From NCBI GenBank assembly GCA_040285825.1, contig JAUPSS010000002.1, positions 930,001-994,000 of the forward strand: a DNA stretch of 64,000 bases, read 5' to 3'. How positions within the stretch are numbered: the first letter of the stretch is position 1; each line of letters starts with the position of its first letter. The notes under the pieces are model-generated. The model did not search any database. It saw nothing but the letters and a program-made list of their open reading frames with translations, and was not told the DNA's origin. The translations under genes and the position numbers were made by a program. Of the stretch, positions 62,441 through 64,000 are shown in pieces. Source of the DNA: Eukaryota sp. TZLM1-RC (lineage: Eukaryota; Metamonada: BaSk clade).

Positions 62441-64000
62441 TATGATTCAAAAATAATTTATGTGATGAATAAAGTTCAATTGAAGAATTTCTGGCTGAAC
62501 ATCTACATCAAATAATTCGTATTCTTGATGAAACGAGACTGCGCTTCTTCTATCATCATTTCCAATCTATTGTCGAAAAACCTCCATTAAAAAATGTAAA
62601 AAAAGGAATAAATAAAACAATGAAGGACCATGACAAGCGTACTTTGATTTCTAAGTGTGTTCACAATAACCACTTAGCTACTTTCAGAGGAACATCCTTC
62701 CTTAAATTTTTTTTGCTGTGTCAATATGAAAATACTGAGTATAGGAAATTAGAGATTGATTTGATGAATGGTTGTGATTTTGATGCCTTTCAGATTAAGA
62801 AACATTTTCTCCAAGCGAAACTGCGTATTTAATGCGTGGAGACGACTATGATGTGTATTTCGATTTTAATGATTTCTGAATTCAATTACCAGATTTAAGC
62901 GCAATACTTTCCAAAGAATCAATTAAATTAGTTTTAAGGCGGATGTATGTTGAGAAATCAAACGAAAATATTTCAGATTTGGAATTAGCAAAGATTGAAG
63001 CTAAAATAGTAATTAAAGATATGGATATTTCGAATTACCCTTTGAAACAGAGAATTAGTTTTAATTACCTGAATTTTTTTATCCAATTGTACAAGCTCTT
63101 GAAAATGAGCTTGGTCAAAGAAAATTTCAATTTCCAGATAATAAATCAATGAATTGAGTTTCGCACTACACATCCAAACAAATTGCCATTAATTATGGCA
63201 ATAATCTAAGCAAGCACTTCCATGAATATATTTTGCGCTGGTTAAACATTATCACCTTGAAGAAGTTCCGACCAGAACAAATTCAGGAAAACCATTTGAA
63301 GAAAGAAGTATTGACTGAACTCAACAAAGTCAGGGAAGCCATTATCGGTGGAAACTTTGATGAACTTCCTATCAATGATCACATTGCTTTTCCTTTTCCC
63401 CAGTCAGAGTTGACTTTCAAGTTTTTTCCTTATGTGAAACATTGTTTAATTCCCACTTTTATTAAGGGTAAAAATCTTAATTATACTCAATCAGCCAAGC
63501 CATTGCAATTTTTCTCTCATGCTATAAATATTAACAGAAGCATTCAATCATTCTGTTCCCAGGATGGCAAACTTTTGTCAGTCAGTAATCCTTTTCCATT
63601 GACAACTACATTAATTCCACAGCATATAAGACTCGATGCTCATTGCCTCAATGAAATATTTAGCAAGTTCAAAGGGAGAGCAGATGACATCAGATCATCA
63701 GTTTTTACCGAAATACTAACTGATATGGGATTAGATTCATACAAACGTGAGACTAAAGGTTGCTTTCATTTGAAATTCTCCTCAAATGCAACAGACGGGA
63801 TTGCTTGTTCAGTGGTCTTAATTCGTAAAGACCTGGTTGATGAAAATGGGAATGTTTTCAAAAATTTTACTTCCAAAACGTACCCAGAACGATACATTCC
63901 TTGCTGAAAATGTCGAAAAGTTGAAGTTAAAAAAAGAAAAAAGAAAAAAGAAAATTGGAAAAATGGAAAGTACAATTACCTGATGGTGATTACTCAGGTC
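62441..64000 (+). pseudogene. Fanzor-like gene, subfamily beta, N-terminal half, runs off the window
   Basis: Pieces in several frames follow the usual order of the Fanzor N-terminus. A helix bundle has FLKFFLLCQYEN (62620-62832); then YPIVQALENEL, and after a TGA, TSKQIAINYGNNLSK and HFHEYILRWLN (about 63165-63245). The long frame to 63907 gives LQFFSHAININRSI, TTLIPQHIRLDAHCLNEIF (compare alpha-1 VGPGYFPIDTRTI) and ATDGIACSVVLIRKDL (alpha-1 ARFNIAVEFVRQDL). The RuvC motifs should lie beyond 64000. At least two stops or frame changes suggest decay. Divergent from the alpha copies. Confidence 0.62.

Noticed and set aside
1-64000. CRISPR array, rRNA genes, bacterial operons or ribosome binding sites
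   Set aside because: None seen; gene content and short introns are eukaryotic.

Overview
The window is nuclear DNA of a unicellular eukaryote with an AT-rich, gene-dense, nearly intron-free genome. Host genes encode COPI alpha, a syntaxin-18-type SNARE, an ER class I mannosidase, a CCR4-NOT subunit (CNOT10), a GID/CTLH subunit, a ZC3H15/DFRP1 homologue and eukaryotic tRNA-guanine transglycosylase. The two introns I can place are 34 nt and 31 nt. TAA, TAG and TGA all end convincing genes, so the standard code applies. A RIB43A homologue implies a flagellum or cilium. I cannot name the species; a zoosporic fungus or relative, or another flagellated protist, would fit.

Layout. 1-0.3 kb: 3' end of a non-LTR retrotransposon. 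0.5-9.1 kb: GID8, a three-bromodomain protein and COPA. 9.5-14.5 kb: a non-LTR fragment, an inverted duplicate of the end of an AT-hook gene, and an RT-deleted Ty3/gypsy element with 189-bp LTRs. 14.8-24 kb: ZC3H15, an FHA/AT-hook protein, a non-LTR fragment, syntaxin 18, a second type of non-LTR fragment, a winged-helix (NSE3/MAGE-like?) protein and QTRT1. 24-24.7 kb: importin-alpha pseudogene. 25.2-28.2 kb: a Fanzor-type nuclease gene split by a retrotransposon. 28.2-31.9 kb: GH47 mannosidase and an ARM/coiled-coil protein. 32-35.5 kb: palindromic repeats, an unrecognised pseudogene and a truncated Ty3/gypsy pol. 35.5-52.9 kb: a four-level nest of mobile elements. 53.2-59.3 kb: CNOT10, RIB43A, a second Fanzor remnant and a GOLD-seven-TM-like protein. 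59.4-64 kb: a TnpB-like Fanzor fragment, a GC-richer island and the N-terminal half of a further Fanzor-like gene that runs off the window.

Host genes serve secretion (COPA, STX18, mannosidase), mRNA and protein turnover (CNOT10, GID8), translation (ZC3H15, QTRT1) and chromatin (bromodomain and AT-hook proteins). They are not an operon or pathway cluster; they are ordinary housekeeping genes with accessory DNA between them.

The most notable content is that accessory DNA. Five loci carry remnants of RuvC-type Fanzor (eukaryotic TnpB-like) nucleases of at least three subfamilies. Two copies of one subfamily were independently split by the same non-LTR retrotransposon family, which carries a C-terminal restriction-like endonuclease (RLE). 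One of those copies then took in a 79-bp-LTR Ty3/gypsy element, which itself took in an intact 7.3-kb Ty3/gypsy element, a pogo-type DNA transposon and another RLE retrotransposon. Target-site duplications and reading frames that rejoin across the junctions support this order. The intact Ty3/gypsy element encodes one 2.35-2.4 thousand-residue polyprotein with an unexplained domain of about 500-600 residues between RNase H and integrase.
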